Of a DNA stretch of 64,000 nucleotides, positions 22,109 through 32,330 are shown in pieces; positions within the stretch are counted from its first letter, which is position 1; each line of letters begins with the position of its first letter. The notes under the pieces were generated by a model. The model had not been told where the DNA came from. It saw only the letters and a program-made list of their open reading frames with translations, and did not search any database. Origin of the DNA: Tropicimonas sp. IMCC34011 (GTDB lineage: Bacteria; Pseudomonadota; Alphaproteobacteria; Rhodobacterales; Rhodobacteraceae); assembly GCF_003390865.1 (NCBI RefSeq), contig NZ_QMEJ01000001.1, forward strand, positions 124,001-188,000, read 5' to 3'. The position numbers and the translations under genes are program-made.

Positions 22109-24769
22109 ATGCCCAGCCTGAACGATATCAGGACGACTTTTCTTGATTTTTTCGAGCGGCAGGGCCACCGCGTGGTTCCGTCCTCGCCGCTCGTTCCGCG
22201 GAACGATCCGACGCTCATGTTCGCCAACAGCGGCATGGTGCAGTTCAAGAACCTTTTCACCGGGGCCGAGACGCGGGATTACACTCGCGCAACTACGAGC
22301 CAGAAATGCGTCCGCGCTGGCGGCAAGCACAACGATCTGGACAATGTCGGCTACACAAACCGGCATCATACCTTCTTCGAAATGCTGGGAAATTTCAGCT
22401 TCGGGGATTACTTCAAGTCGGATGCGATCCCGTTCGCCTGGGAGATGGTGACCCGCGAGCTCGGCATCGACAAGAGCAAGCTCTTGGTGACGGTCTACCA
22501 CACCGACGAGGAAGCGGCCGAGCTCTGGAAGAAGGTGGCCGGTCTGCCGGATGAGCGGATCCTGCGCATTTCGACCGATGACAATTTCTGGACCATGGGG
22601 CCCACTGGCCCGTGCGGCCCGTGTTCCGAGATCTTCTACGACCACGGCGAGGACTTCTGGGGCGGACCGCCGGGAAGTCCGGAGGAGGATGGCGACCGGT
22701 TCATCGAGATCTGGAACCTCGTCTTCATGCAGTACGAGCAGTTCGAGGACGGCACGCGGCGCGATCTGCCGAACCAGTCCATCGACACCGGAATGGGGAT
22801 CGAGCGGGTCGCCGCGCTGCTTCAGGGCACGAACGACAATTACGCGACCGATCTGATGCGCGCGCTGATCGAGGCATCCGCCCATGCGACGTCCTCCGAT
22901 CCGGACGGGCCCGGGCGCACCCATCATCGCGTCATCGCCGATCACCTTCGCTCCGCGTCCTTCCTCATTGCGGATGGGGTGATGCCGTCGAACGAGGGGC
23001 GCGGTTATGTCCTGCGCCGGATCATGCGCCGCGCCATGCGCCATGCGCACCTTCTGGGAGCGGCCGATCCGCTCCTGCATCGCCTCGTGCCGGAACTCGT
23101 CCGCCAGATGGGCGGGCATTATGCCGAGCTCGGGCAGGCTCAGTCCCTAATCCGCCAGACGCTGGAGGCGGAGGAAACGCGCTTCCGCCAGACGCTGGAC
23201 CGGGGCCTGCGGCTTCTGGACGACGAGCTCGACAAGCTTGCGCCCGATGCGACGCTGCCCGGCGAGACCGCCTTCAAGCTCTATGACACCTATGGCTTTC
23301 CTCTCGACCTGACACAGGATGCGCTCAGGGAGCGCGGCCGGCAGGTGGAGACCGCCGGGTTCGATGCGGCGATGGAGGAGCAGAAGGCGAAGGCGCGGGC
23401 GGCCTGGTCCGGCTCCGGAGAGGCGACCGATGCGCGCGTCTGGTTCGAGATCGCGGATCGCGTCGGCGGCACCGAGTTCCTCGGCTACGACAGCGACAGC
23501 GCCGAAGGGCAGCTCGTCGCCATCGTCAAGGACGGCGCCGAGGTCGAGCGGGCGGAGGAAGGCGACAGCGTCGTGCTGATCTTCAACCAGACTCCGTTCT
23601 ACGGCGAGTCCGGCGGCCAGATCGGCGATACCGGAACGGTCGCCGGGATCGAGGGCACCGCGAGCATTGTCGATACCAAGCGTGCGGCGGGGCTCTGGCT
23701 CCATCAGGCGGAGATCACCTCGGGCAAGTTCGCGCTCCACACCGGGGCCGAACTCATGGTGGATTCGGCACGTCGGGACGGTATCCGGGCGAACCATTCC
23801 GCGACGCACCTTTTGAACGAGGCGCTGAGGGAGCGGCTCGGCGATCACGTCGCGCAGCGCGGGTCGCTGAATGCGCCCGATCGTCTGCGGTTCGATTTCA
23901 GCCACGGTGCGGCGTTGTCCGACGACGACAAGTCCGAGCTGGAGGCCGAGGTGAACCGGCTCATCCGCCAGAATTCACCCGTTGAGACCCGCGTGATGAC
24001 GCCGGACGAGGCGCGTGCCCTCGGCGCTCAGGCGCTCTTCGGCGAGAAGTACGGCGACGAAGTTCGCGTCGTGTCCATGGGGCAGGGCGAAACCGGCAAG
24101 GGCTGGGACAGGCAGACCTATTCGATCGAGCTTTGCGGCGGCACCCATGTCCGGCAAACCGGCGATATCGGACTCTTCGTCCTTCTGGCGGACAGCGCCT
24201 CATCTGCCGGTGTCCGCCGGATCGAGGCCCTGACCGGTGAGGCCGCACGGCGTTACCTTGCGGATCAGGACCGCAAGGTGGCCGAGATCGCCGGCGTCGT
24301 GAAGGCGTCTCAGGCCGAGGTCGTGGACCGGGTTCGCATGCTCGTCGACGAGCGGCGCAAGCTGCAGGCCGAAGTCGCCGACCTGCGCAGGCAGGTTGCC
24401 ATGGGCACATCGTCCGGCGGCGGCGAAGCGTCGGCGGCACCCGTCAACGGCATTCCCTTTGCGGCGCAGTCGCTTCAGGGCGTGACCGGTAAGGACCTGC
24501 CCGGGCTCATCGACGAGATGAAGGCGCGTCTCGGCTCGGCCGCGATCCTGCTGGTGGCGGATGCCGGCGGCAAGGCGGCGGTCGCGGCCGGCGTCACGGC
24601 GGATCTGACGGAAAAGGTCTCCGCGGTGGATCTGGTGCGCGCGGCGGTCGCCGAGCTCGGCGGCAAGGGCGGCGGCGGCCGGCCGGACATGGCGCAGGGC
24701 GGCGGTCCCGATGCCTCCCGCGCCGATGACGCGATCGCTGCAGCGAAGAAGCATCTCGAAGCGATCTGA
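22109..24769 (+). CDS. alaS: Alanine--tRNA ligase
   Basis: 886-residue class II synthetase beginning [20 protein letters not shown] at the ATG 22109; the open frame extends 11 codons further but without family sequence. The catalytic core holds [15 protein letters not shown] and the [13 protein letters not shown]-type motif 3 (seen as [15 protein letters not shown]). The editing domain has [12 protein letters not shown] and the [13 protein letters not shown] zinc-binding segment. A coiled linker and C-Ala domain end the protein. The recA-alaS order is typical of the lineage. Confidence 0.99.
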   Translation: MPSLNDIRTTFLDFFERQGHRVVPSSPLVPRNDPTLMFANSGMVQFKNLFTGAETRDYTRATTSQKCVRAGGKHNDLDNVGYTNRHHTFFEMLGNFSFGDYFKSDAIPFAWEMVTRELGIDKSKLLVTVYHTDEEAAELWKKVAGLPDERILRISTDDNFWTMGPTGPCGPCSEIFYDHGEDFWGGPPGSPEEDGDRFIEIWNLVFMQYEQFEDGTRRDLPNQSIDTGMGIERVAALLQGTNDNYATDLMRALIEASAHATSSDPDGPGRTHHRVIADHLRSASFLIADGVMPSNEGRGYVLRRIMRRAMRHAHLLGAADPLLHRLVPELVRQMGGHYAELGQAQSLIRQTLEAEETRFRQTLDRGLRLLDDELDKLAPDATLPGETAFKLYDTYGFPLDLTQDALRERGRQVETAGFDAAMEEQKAKARAAWSGSGEATDARVWFEIADRVGGTEFLGYDSDSAEGQLVAIVKDGAEVERAEEGDSVVLIFNQTPFYGESGGQIGDTGTVAGIEGTASIVDTKRAAGLWLHQAEITSGKFALHTGAELMVDSARRDGIRANHSATHLLNEALRERLGDHVAQRGSLNAPDRLRFDFSHGAALSDDDKSELEAEVNRLIRQNSPVETRVMTPDEARALGAQALFGEKYGDEVRVVSMGQGETGKGWDRQTYSIELCGGTHVRQTGDIGLFVLLADSASSAGVRRIEALTGEAARRYLADQDRKVAEIAGVVKASQAEVVDRVRMLVDERRKLQAEVADLRRQVAMGTSSGGGEASAAPVNGIPFAAQSLQGVTGKDLPGLIDEMKARLGSAAILLVADAGGKAAVAAGVTADLTEKVSAVDLVRAAVAELGGKGGGGRPDMAQGGGPDASRADDAIAAAKKHLEAI

Positions 24770-24776
24770 CCCGGCG

Positions 24777-25253
24777 GTGGACACGCTGGCCGATCTGATT
24801 TCGCGGTTTCCAAGAGCGGGCCGGGTGGAGGCAATCCTCCTCCGGCCCGTTCGTCTGTCGGACCCTGTTCGAGTACCGGAGGTCCAGGTTCAGGAGGCGG
24901 GTCTCGAGGGAGATCATGCGCGGCCGGGCAAGAGAGCCGTGACGTTGATCCAGTGGGAGCATCTGCCGGTGATCGCGTCGCTGGCGGGGCGGACGGAGGT
25001 CGCGGCGGAGGTCTTGCGACGCAATCTCGTCGTGGCCGGGATCAACCTGTCGGCGCTGCGCGGGCGCGAGATCGATGTCGGCGGCGCACGGCTCAGGCTG
25101 ACGGTGCCCTGCGCCCCGTGCTCGAGGATGGAAGCGGAGCTGGGGCCGGGGGGTTACAACGCGATGCGCGGCCACGGGGGCTGGTGTGCCGAGATCGTCG
25201 CGCCGGGCCGGGTGGGCGCTGGCGATGCCGTCGTGGTAATTGCCGAAGACTGA
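24777..25253 (+). CDS. MOSC-domain protein
   Basis: 158 residues from the GTG at 24777, 7 bp after alaS; an earlier in-frame ATG at 24711 lies inside alaS and adds foreign sequence. MOSC domains bind sulfur or molybdenum-cofactor-related ligands. The segment ending in PCAPCSRMEAELGPGGYNAM has the conserved C-terminal cysteine region of the family, and LEGDHARPGKRAVTLIQ the N-terminal part. Small stand-alone MOSC proteins may detoxify N-hydroxylated bases or handle sulfur; the specific role is unknown. Probably co-transcribed with alaS. Confidence 0.88.
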   Translation: MDTLADLISRFPRAGRVEAILLRPVRLSDPVRVPEVQVQEAGLEGDHARPGKRAVTLIQWEHLPVIASLAGRTEVAAEVLRRNLVVAGINLSALRGREIDVGGARLRLTVPCAPCSRMEAELGPGGYNAMRGHGGWCAEIVAPGRVGAGDAVVVIAED

Positions 25254-25272
25254 CGCCCGGGTAGAGAAGAAC

Positions 25273-25302
25273 CGCCCGGCCACGGGTCACCGCGGCCGGG
25301 CG
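25273..25302. terminator. Hairpin between convergent MOSC and typA genes
   Basis: 9-bp perfect stem CGCCCGGCC / GGCCGGGCG in the 57-bp gap between two convergent genes. On the minus strand it is followed by a pyrimidine/T-rich stretch (GGTTCTTCTC), so it best serves typA. Confidence 0.55.
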
Positions 25303-25310
25303 ATGCTCGG

Positions 25311-27128
25311 TCAGCCCGCGGCGCGGGACTGACGCTTGCGTTCGTGCGGGTCGAGGAAGCGCTTGCGAAGGCGGATCGCGTTCGGCGTCACTTCGACCAG
25401 CTCGTCATCGTCGATATAGGCGATGGCCTCCTCGAGCGACATGCGAACCGGCGTGGTGAGGCGAACGGCATCGTCGGTGCCGGAGGCGCGGACGTTGGTC
25501 AGCTTCTTGCCCTTCAGCGGGTTCACGTCGAGGTCGTTCTCACGGCTGTGTTCGCCGATGATCATGCCCTCGTAGATCGCTTCCTGCGCGCCGATGAACA
25601 TCTTGCCGCGGTCCTCGAGGTTGAAGAGCGCGTAGGCGACGGAGGTGCCGTTCTCCATGGAGATCAACACGCCGGCGCGGCGACCGGGGATCGTGCCCTT
25701 GTAGGGCTCCCAGCTGTGGAAGACGCGGTTCAGGACGCCCGTGCCGCGCGTGTCGGTCAGGAACTCTCCGTGATAGCCGATGAGGCCGCGGGAGGGGACA
25801 TGCGCGACGATGCGGGTCTTGCCGGTCTGCTGCTTCATCTCGACGAGATCGCCGCGGCGGGCGCCGGTCAGCTTCTCGATGACGGCGCCGGAAAACTCGT
25901 CGTCCACGTCGATGGTGACTTCCTCGATCGGCTCCATCTGCTGGCCGCCCTCGTCGCGCATGATCACGCGGGGACGGGAAATCGAGAGTTCGAAGCCCTC
26001 CCGCCGCATGTTCTCGATCAGGACGCCCATCTGGAGTTCGCCGCGGCCGGCGACCTCAAAGGCCTCGCCGCCCGGCGTGTCCGTGACGCGGATGGCGACG
26101 TTCTGCTCGGCCTCGGTCATCAGGCGCTCGCGGATGACGCGGGACTGGACCTTCTTGCCGTCGCGGCCGGCAAGGGGGCTGTCATTGATGCCGAAGGTCA
26201 CGGAGATGGTCGGCGGGTCGATCGGCTGCGCGGGGATCGGGGTGTCGACATCGGTGGCGCAGATCGTGTCGGCGACGGTGGCCTTGCCCATGCCGGCGAG
26301 GGAGACGATGTCCCCGGCGACGCCTTCGTCGATGGGCTGCTGCTGCAGGCCGCGGAAGGCCATGACCTTGGAGATCCGGAACTGTTCAATCCGGTCGCCC
26401 TTGCGGGACAGCGCCTTGACCGTATCACCCGCCTTCACGCGGCCGCTCTCGATCCGCCCGGTCAGGAGGCGACCGATGAAGGGGTCGGCGCCGAGCGTCG
26501 TCGCGAGCATCGCGAAGGGCTCGTCCGAACGGCCCTGCTGCTTCGGCGCGGGCACGTGGCGGGTGACGAGATCGAAGAGCGCGTCGAGGTTCTCGCGCGG
26601 TCCGTCCAGTTCCTCGTCCGCCCAGCCGGCGCGGCCGGAGGCGTAGAGCGTCGGGAAGTCGAGCTGGTTCTCGTCCGCATCGAGCCCGGCGAACAGGTCG
26701 AACACCTCGTCGAGCGCCCGGTCGGCATCGGCATCCGGCTTGTCGACCTTGTTCAGCACCACGATCGGGCGCAGCCCCAGCGCCAGTGCCTTGGAGGTGA
26801 CGAACTTTGTCTGCGGCATCGGGCCTTCGGCGGCATCGACCAGCAGAACGACGCCGTCCACCATCGACAGGATGCGCTCGACCTCGCCGCCGAAGTCGGC
26901 GTGACCCGGCGTGTCCACGATGTTGATGCGGGTATTCTTCCACTCGACCGAGGTCGCCTTGGCGAGGATGGTGATGCCGCGCTCGCGCTCGAGATCGTTG
27001 CTGTCCATGGCCCGCTCGGCAACGGCCTGGTTCTCCCGGAAGGCGCCGGACTGGCGCAGGAGCTGGTCCACCAGAGTGGTCTTGCCGTGGTCAACGTGAG
27101 CGATGATCGCGATATTGCGAAGGTCCAT
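25311..27128 (-). CDS. typA: Ribosome-associated GTPase TypA/BipA
   Basis: 605-residue translational GTPase. G1 [16 protein letters not shown]2 around RGITI, G3 DTPGHADF and G4 NKVDKP are all present, followed by EF-G-like domains II, III and V and the BipA-specific C-terminal domain ([10 protein letters not shown]-type region seen as [15 protein letters not shown]). It helps 50S subunit assembly and growth under stress or at low temperature. It stands alone, convergent with the MOSC gene. Confidence 0.98.
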   Translation of the reverse strand: MDLRNIAIIAHVDHGKTTLVDQLLRQSGAFRENQAVAERAMDSNDLERERGITILAKATSVEWKNTRINIVDTPGHADFGGEVERILSMVDGVVLLVDAAEGPMPQTKFVTSKALALGLRPIVVLNKVDKPDADADRALDEVFDLFAGLDADENQLDFPTLYASGRAGWADEELDGPRENLDALFDLVTRHVPAPKQQGRSDEPFAMLATTLGADPFIGRLLTGRIESGRVKAGDTVKALSRKGDRIEQFRISKVMAFRGLQQQPIDEGVAGDIVSLAGMGKATVADTICATDVDTPIPAQPIDPPTISVTFGINDSPLAGRDGKKVQSRVIRERLMTEAEQNVAIRVTDTPGGEAFEVAGRGELQMGVLIENMRREGFELSISRPRVIMRDEGGQQMEPIEEVTIDVDDEFSGAVIEKLTGARRGDLVEMKQQTGKTRIVAHVPSRGLIGYHGEFLTDTRGTGVLNRVFHSWEPYKGTIPGRRAGVLISMENGTSVAYALFNLEDRGKMFIGAQEAIYEGMIIGEHSRENDLDVNPLKGKKLTNVRASGTDDAVRLTTPVRMSLEEAIAYIDDDELVEVTPNAIRLRKRFLDPHERKRQSRAAG

Positions 27129-27296
27129 GGGGGCGCCTTTTCGGGAGGGGTCGCGCGGCCCCTACACGGAATGAGGCTTCATTGCGAGTCCTTATGCTGC
27201 AACGCCGCGTGATTTGAGCTTCCACAGGGCGGCGGTTGGCGAATGCCCGCCTGCGCGATATGCCGGGCGCCACGCACCGGAGCAAGGAGATCGCCC

Positions 27297-27974
27297 GTGG
27301 GCAGGGACGAGCTGAACGACATCGAGGGCGCGCGGCATCACCCGGTCGCGGGGCGCATCATCGTGGATAAGGCTTGCGTGGCCGAAGGCGCCGCCTGGCT
27401 CGCGAATGCGGATCCGCGCTTCGCCGAAGCGCTGGAGGCGACCGGCCCGCTGCCGCTTCGTCGGCGCAAGGACGGGTTCGAGGCGCTTCTGGCCGCGATC
27501 GTGTCGCAGCAGGTCTCCGTCGCGGCGGCGGATTCGATCTGGAACAAGCTGAAGGCGGCGAAGCTGACCGGCCCTCGCAAGGTCCTCGGCGCCACGGACG
27601 AGGAGCTGAGGGCCTGCGGGCTCTCGCGCCAGAAGATCCGCTACGGCCGCGCCCTTGCGGCGGCGAAGATCGACTATGCCGCGCTGCGTGTCGCGCCTGA
27701 GGCGGAGGTCGTCGAGACCCTGACCGCCGTGCCCGGCATCGGCCGCTGGACGGCGGAGATCTACGCGATGTTCTCCCTCGGCCGGGCGGACATCTTCGCG
27801 CCCGGCGATCTGGCCTTGCAGGAATCGGCCCGGATCCTCTTCGATCTGGAGGACCGCCCGCGGGAAAAAGCGCTGAGGGAGATGGCGGAGGCGTGGTCTC
27901 CCTGGCGTGCGGTTGCAGCACGGCTCCTCTGGGCCTACTTCCACATCGCCAAGCAACGCGAGGGGATCAGATGA
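27297..27974 (+). CDS. DNA-3-methyladenine glycosylase II (AlkA-type HhH-GPD)
   Basis: 225 residues from the GTG at 27297, chosen because AAGGAGA lies 6-7 nt upstream; the open frame reaches 18 codons further back. Removes alkylated bases from DNA. The helix-hairpin-helix is seen in VPGIGRWTAEIYAMFSLGR, with the catalytic aspartate in FAPGDLAL, and an earlier IVSQQVSVAAADSIW helix typical of the family. It is of the short AlkA form without an N-terminal Ada-like domain. Its stop overlaps the next gene's start (ATGA). Confidence 0.93.
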   Translation: MGRDELNDIEGARHHPVAGRIIVDKACVAEGAAWLANADPRFAEALEATGPLPLRRRKDGFEALLAAIVSQQVSVAAADSIWNKLKAAKLTGPRKVLGATDEELRACGLSRQKIRYGRALAAAKIDYAALRVAPEAEVVETLTAVPGIGRWTAEIYAMFSLGRADIFAPGDLALQESARILFDLEDRPREKALREMAEAWSPWRAVAARLLWAYFHIAKQREGIR

Positions 27975-28636
27975 TGCGAGAGCTGAATGCGAAGCGCGCG
28001 GGAGCGCCGAAGGGCACCGCGAAACAGATCGTGATCTTCGTGCATGGCTACGGAGCGGACGGCGCGGACCTTCTGGGCCTCGCCGGGCCGCTTGCGCCGC
28101 ATCTGCCGGATACGGCCTTCTACGCCCCGGACGCGCCCGATCCGTCCTCCGCAAATCCCGCCGGTTTCCAGTGGTTTCCGATCCCCTGGATCGACGGCTC
28201 GAGCGAGGAGGAGGCCGCGGAAGGCCTCGTCGCGTCGGCCGAGGATCTCGATGCGTTCATTACCCGGGTCCTGAACGACGAGGGGCTGGAGGCGGATCGC
28301 CTCGCCCTCGTCGGGTTCTCGCAGGGCACCATGATGTCCCTTCATGTCGCGCCGCGGCGCGAGGACCAGATCGCCGGGATCGCAGGCTTTTCGGGTCGTC
28401 TCGTGGCGCCCGAGCGGCTGCCGACCGAGGCGCTGTCCTTTCCGCCGATCCTCCTTCTCCACGGCGATCGGGACGACGTCGTCCCCTATCCGTCGATGGA
28501 CGAGGCGGAGCGGGACCTCACCGCGGCAGGCTTTTCCGTCGCGACCTACACGATGGAGGGCACGCCCCACGGTATCGCACCGGACGGGCTGGGGCAGGCG
28601 CTCGCCTTCCTGAAGGACGTCTTCGGGATCGATTGA
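27971..28636 (+). CDS. Phospholipase/carboxylesterase family hydrolase
   Basis: 221-residue alpha/beta hydrolase of the YpfH/acyl-protein thioesterase-like family. The oxyanion loop IFVHGYGADGADL, nucleophile elbow LVGFSQGTMMSLH, acidic residue region LLHGDRDDVVPY and catalytic His in EGTPHGIAPDGL are all in order. No signal peptide, so cytoplasmic. The substrate is unknown. It is translationally coupled to the AlkA-type glycosylase gene, an association with no obvious biochemical reason. Confidence 0.93.
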   Translation: MMRELNAKRAGAPKGTAKQIVIFVHGYGADGADLLGLAGPLAPHLPDTAFYAPDAPDPSSANPAGFQWFPIPWIDGSSEEEAAEGLVASAEDLDAFITRVLNDEGLEADRLALVGFSQGTMMSLHVAPRREDQIAGIAGFSGRLVAPERLPTEALSFPPILLLHGDRDDVVPYPSMDEAERDLTAAGFSVATYTMEGTPHGIAPDGLGQALAFLKDVFGID

Positions 28637-28730
28637 CGATAAAGCCGGGCGCAGTCCCCCGGCGTCATATCCCTGTCACCTCCCAAGTGCATCACGTCCC
28701 CATGGGGCGCCGCCCCCCTCATGAAGAGGC

Positions 28731-28758
28731 TTGCGGGACCAAAAGCGCCATATATAGT
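28731..28758 (+). promoter_or_regulatory. Candidate promoter for the HNH gene
   Basis: TTGCGG (28731-28736), 16-bp spacer, TATAGT (28753-28758), about 75 bp before the HNH start; the only AT-rich spot in this 195-bp gap. Confidence 0.45.
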
Positions 28759-28831
28759 CGATCTGAATTCCGGCGCGGCCCGGCTTCCGCGACGGACGCT
28801 TCAGGGCGTGGGATGCGGGGACGAATGACGT

Positions 28832-29416
28832 ATGGACGGTGATTTCAGAACGCAATTCGTGAGAGAGCCCGGCGGGCTCAAGCATCATCCCGCCCTCGTA
28901 CTCAACGCGGATTACAGACCGCTCTCCTACTACCCGCTGTCGCTCTGGCCCTGGCAGGAGGCGGTCAAGGCGGCCTGGCTCGACCGGGTCCAGATCGTGG
29001 CGGAGTACGACGAGTACGTGCATTCGCCTTCGACCAGGATCCGAATACCTTCGGTCGTCGTCCTCAGAGATTTCGTCAAACCCCAGAAGCGCGTGGCTTT
29101 CACGCGCTTTAATTTATTCTTGAGGGACGAATTCTGCTGTCAGTACTGCGGCAGCCGGGGGGACCTGACCTTCGACCACGTCGTGCCACGGGCCCGTGGC
29201 GGGATCACAAGCTGGGAGAACGTCGTCGCGGCCTGCTCCCGCTGCAACCTGCGCAAGGGCTCGAAATCCCTCCGGCAGGCCGGCATGGCGCTCCGCAAGA
29301 CCCCGAGGCAACCGGGGTCGGAGGAGCTGCGCAACATGGGCCGCCGCTTCCCGCCCGGCCACCTGCACGAAAGCTGGCTCGATTTTCTCTACTGGGATGC
29401 CGAACTGGAGGCCTGA
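28832..29416 (+). CDS. HNH endonuclease family protein
   Basis: 194 residues. A C-terminal HNH fold is clear: CQYCGSRGDLTFDHVVPRARGG, then WENVVAACSRCNLRKGSK, giving two CxxC zinc knuckles around the DH and N catalytic residues. The N-terminal half (LVLNADYRPLSYYPLSLWPW) is the conserved part of a widespread chromosomal HNH family in bacteria, not a homing nuclease. The in vivo DNA substrate is unknown. Alone between two convergent or unrelated genes. Confidence 0.93.
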   Translation: MDGDFRTQFVREPGGLKHHPALVLNADYRPLSYYPLSLWPWQEAVKAAWLDRVQIVAEYDEYVHSPSTRIRIPSVVVLRDFVKPQKRVAFTRFNLFLRDEFCCQYCGSRGDLTFDHVVPRARGGITSWENVVAACSRCNLRKGSKSLRQAGMALRKTPRQPGSEELRNMGRRFPPGHLHESWLDFLYWDAELEA

Positions 29417-29426
29417 GGCCGGATCG

Positions 29427-29762
29427 TCAATGCGTCGCGCTGTCCGACAGCAGGTGCATGACAAGGACGCCGGCCATGATCAGGCCGATGCCGACCAGAG
29501 CCCAGAAATCCAGCTTCTGGCTGAAGACGACGAAGCCGATCAGCGCGATGAAGACCATGCCGAGGCCTGACCAGATCGCGTAGACGATCCCCATCGGCAT
29601 CGTCTTCAGGGCCAGGGCCATGAACCAGAACGATGCGCCATAGGCGACGAAGACGACGATCGACGGGGTGAGCCTGGTGAATTGCTGGCTGGCCTGGAGC
29701 GCCGTCGTGCCGATGGTCTCGGTCGCGATGGCGATCACGAGGTAGAGATAGGGCAGGGGCAT
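29427..29762 (-). CDS. Small multidrug resistance (SMR) family transporter
   Basis: 111 residues with four predicted membrane spans. The start ending at 29762 is favoured by a TTGAGGAC ribosome binding site; the frame continues upstream with non-family sequence. The essential membrane glutamate is present in the first span (IAIATETIGTTALQAS), and the GIVYAIWSGLGMV segment in span 3 is typical of EmrE/QacE-type proton-coupled exporters. Expected to work as a dimer exporting cationic compounds or guanidinium; which one cannot be told. Confidence 0.93.
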   Translation of the reverse strand: MPLPYLYLVIAIATETIGTTALQASQQFTRLTPSIVVFVAYGASFWFMALALKTMPMGIVYAIWSGLGMVFIALIGFVVFSQKLDFWALVGIGLIMAGVLVMHLLSDSATH

Positions 29763-30016
29763 CGAAGTCCTCAATCCGCGATGTATCGAGCGCGCCGGTG
29801 TTGAAGGCGATGACGCCACCCATCACCGCTGCGCCAGACAGCGAATAGACCAGGGCGGAGGCGGGGAACAGGGCCAGTGCGACCGGGACGGTCCGCGCGT
29901 GCATGGCGGACAGCCCCGTAGAGCGATTTGATTAGAAGGCGCGGCAGGCCGGCCGCGCTATGCGGCCTTCATGACGTCCTGCCCGCCCGCGACTTGCGTG
30001 GACGGACGGTACTGTC

Positions 30017-30412
30017 TCAGGCCGCCGCCACCGATTGTTGATCCCACGCCCTCTGCACCACCTGGGGCAGGGTCATCGGGTCGAACGGCTTTGTGATCAC
30101 GTCGATGGCGCCCTGACCGAGCAGCCGCGAGACGTTCTCGGAATGGGCCTTGGCGGTCACGAAAACCACGGGGGTATCCATCTGGCCGGGGATCTCACGC
30201 AGCCGGCTCAGAGTCTCCTCTCCGTCCATGCAAGGCATCATCACGTCGAGCAGGATGAGGTCGGGCGAAAAGCTCGTCACGAGGTCGAGGGCATCGGCAC
30301 CGCTCGACGCTTGAGCGACTTCGAAGCCGCCGACGCTTTCCAGGGACATCCGGGCGATGAACTGGATATCGACGTCATCATCGACGTGAAGGATCTTACG
30401 TAATGCTTGCAT
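30017..30412 (-). CDS. Single-domain response regulator
   Basis: 131 residues, all receiver domain. Acidic pocket HVDDDVD, phospho-acceptor Asp56 (ILLDVMMPCMDG), switch threonine in FVTAKA and lysine in ITKPFDP are all intact. No output domain, so it probably relays phosphate or binds a partner. It is the last gene of a three-gene signalling cluster, 59 bp after a PAS kinase, and is the most likely target of one or both kinases (inference). Confidence 0.94.
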   Translation of the reverse strand: MQALRKILHVDDDVDIQFIARMSLESVGGFEVAQASSGADALDLVTSFSPDLILLDVMMPCMDGEETLSRLREIPGQMDTPVVFVTAKAHSENVSRLLGQGAIDVITKPFDPMTLPQVVQRAWDQQSVAAA

Positions 30413-30471
30413 GCGTCACTCCCTTTTCTCCTGATCCGACTCACTACGTGAACCGTCGCGTCAAAATCGGG

Positions 30472-32157
30472 TTATTCTGCGGCGACTTTTCGCTCTGAAC
30501 CGATTTCCGCTTTGGGCAGGTCAACGAAGAAGGTCGTGCCGCATCCGACGTCGCTCTCGAAATCGATTCGCCCGTCATGGCGTTCGACGATCGCCTTGAC
30601 GATGGAGAGGCCGAGACCGGTGCCGACGCGGGGCTTGCCGTCGGTGGGCCGGACCTGGCTGAATTTCTCGAATACCTGATCGCGTTGATCCTCGGAAATG
30701 CCGGGGCCCGTATCGGTGACCGAGATCCTCCAGTCGATCCCGGCGTCGGACAGCGCGATCTTCACCGCACTTCCGGGGGAGGAGTATTTGCAGGCGTTCG
30801 ACAGAAGGTTCGAGACGACCTGCATCAGGCGATCGGCATTGGCGATGACTTCGCGCGGGCCGTCATTGAGCCCTTCACCTTCGAAGCTGACGCCGAACTC
30901 ATCCCCGTACCCGCCGTTGATCTCCATCGCTTCCTTGAGGAAGCCGGCAAGGTCCATGGTGCGGCAGACGAAGTCCATCTTGCCGGCTTCGATCTTTTCG
31001 AGGTCCAGCATGTCGTTCACGACGAGCAGCAGTCGTTCGCTGTTGCGGTAAGCGATGTCGATCACGGGCTGGGCGCGCTCCGGCAACTGCCCGGTGACGC
31101 CGGCACGGGCCAGCCCGAGGGCCCCCTTGATGGCCGTCAGCGGCGTGCGAAGCTCGTGGCTGACGGTGGATACGAAGGCGCGCTTGGCGGCTTCGACCTC
31201 CTTGCGCTCAGAGATGTCCCGCACCACGGCGACGTAGGCGGGCTTGTCGAACGGCTCGTTGATGATCTGGACGTTCACTTCCGCGGGCTGTTCCATGTGA
31301 TCGGTCTCGTAGACCAGCGATGTCTTGGTCCGGTCGTGAAGGGACGCGACGCGCTCACGGAATTTCGTCCGGTCGAAATGGGTGAACGCCTCCTCGACCG
31401 ACTTGTTCTTCCACTCGTCCTGGCTCCAGCCGTTCACCTCGGCGAGGTGATGGCGCGCCTTGGCGTTCGCGTAGATCAGGGTGAACGTAACGCTGCAGAT
31501 GATGAAGACCTCGTCCGACAGCTCGTCCAGAAGGGTAGTCTGCTGCTGGTAGGCTTCAGCCCGGCGAGACGCGGTGACGTCCGTACGGATGGCAATGCTG
31601 CGGATGTGATTGCCGCGGGAATCGTTCAGCGGAACGATGGAACACTGCATCGAACGGCTCTCGCCGGACTTGGTGACGAGCGTCTGCTCGCCGGCCCAGG
31701 TCTTCCCAGAGGCAAGGTGCGCGAGGATCTCCTCGAACAGGGCGCTTTTCTCCTCGGGATAGAGGACCGAAGTGGACTTGCCGATGATCTCCTCGCGCGA
31801 ATATCCGAAGACCTGAGCGAAATTCTCGTTGATGTCGAAGATCGTGCCGGTGGGATCGCAGTAGTCGACGATGGCATGCTCGCTGATCGCCTGATTGTGG
31901 ATCACGAGTTCTTCGTCCTTGCGCAGCAGAAGCTTGTTCTGCAGGCGGATCGCCTGGATGCCGCGAAGGAACGCAAGGAGAAAGCCGGTACAGGCGAGAA
32001 TGCCGAACAGCATCGTCTCGCGTGTGAGGGCCGGGGGAATCGCGCTGTCCGCGCGTTCCCAGATGAGCGGAGTGAGGAAGTAGACCAATGAGGTCATTGC
32101 CCCACCGACGAGAAACGCGGAGGCCGTGGGGAAGGACATCAATCTTCGCATGCTCAT
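30472..32157 (-). CDS. Membrane PAS-domain sensor histidine kinase
   Basis: 561 residues from MSMRRLMS (a start up to 24 codons earlier is possible). Two membrane spans near residues 10-30 and 48-66 with a short periplasmic loop, then two PAS domains (about 90-200 and 205-315; FDINENFAQVFGYSREEIIG is the first), a HisKA domain with His334 in STVSHELRTPLTAIKGAL, and an HATPase_c domain (NLLSNACKYSSPGS, DTGPGISEDQRDQVFEKFSQV, GTGLGLSIVKAI). No receiver domain. Sits between a hybrid kinase and a single-domain receiver. The signal is unknown. Confidence 0.93.
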   Translation of the reverse strand: MSMRRLMSFPTASAFLVGGAMTSLVYFLTPLIWERADSAIPPALTRETMLFGILACTGFLLAFLRGIQAIRLQNKLLLRKDEELVIHNQAISEHAIVDYCDPTGTIFDINENFAQVFGYSREEIIGKSTSVLYPEEKSALFEEILAHLASGKTWAGEQTLVTKSGESRSMQCSIVPLNDSRGNHIRSIAIRTDVTASRRAEAYQQQTTLLDELSDEVFIICSVTFTLIYANAKARHHLAEVNGWSQDEWKNKSVEEAFTHFDRTKFRERVASLHDRTKTSLVYETDHMEQPAEVNVQIINEPFDKPAYVAVVRDISERKEVEAAKRAFVSTVSHELRTPLTAIKGALGLARAGVTGQLPERAQPVIDIAYRNSERLLLVVNDMLDLEKIEAGKMDFVCRTMDLAGFLKEAMEINGGYGDEFGVSFEGEGLNDGPREVIANADRLMQVVSNLLSNACKYSSPGSAVKIALSDAGIDWRISVTDTGPGISEDQRDQVFEKFSQVRPTDGKPRVGTGLGLSIVKAIVERHDGRIDFESDVGCGTTFFVDLPKAEIGSERKVAAE

Positions 32158-32330
32158 CTGCCCACGGTTACGTTCGACACACTCAACTCGACATTTTAGC
32201 GGGCGTTGCCCTTGGTACGGCGCAGTCATCGACTGGCATGCCGGTCATAGTCGGTCGAAAATGTGTTCAATCATTGGCGTTGTAGGTGACGCGCCCGGCC
32301 GACCCGGAGCTCCGTTCGTTACTGATGGTC

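Noticed and set aside
29763-29904. Possible short hydrophobic ORF (MHARTVPVALALFPASALVYS...) upstream of the SMR gene on the minus strand
   Set aside because: The first 45 residues look membrane-like, but the frame continues out of register through the SMR gene with no sensible end and has no good ribosome binding site.
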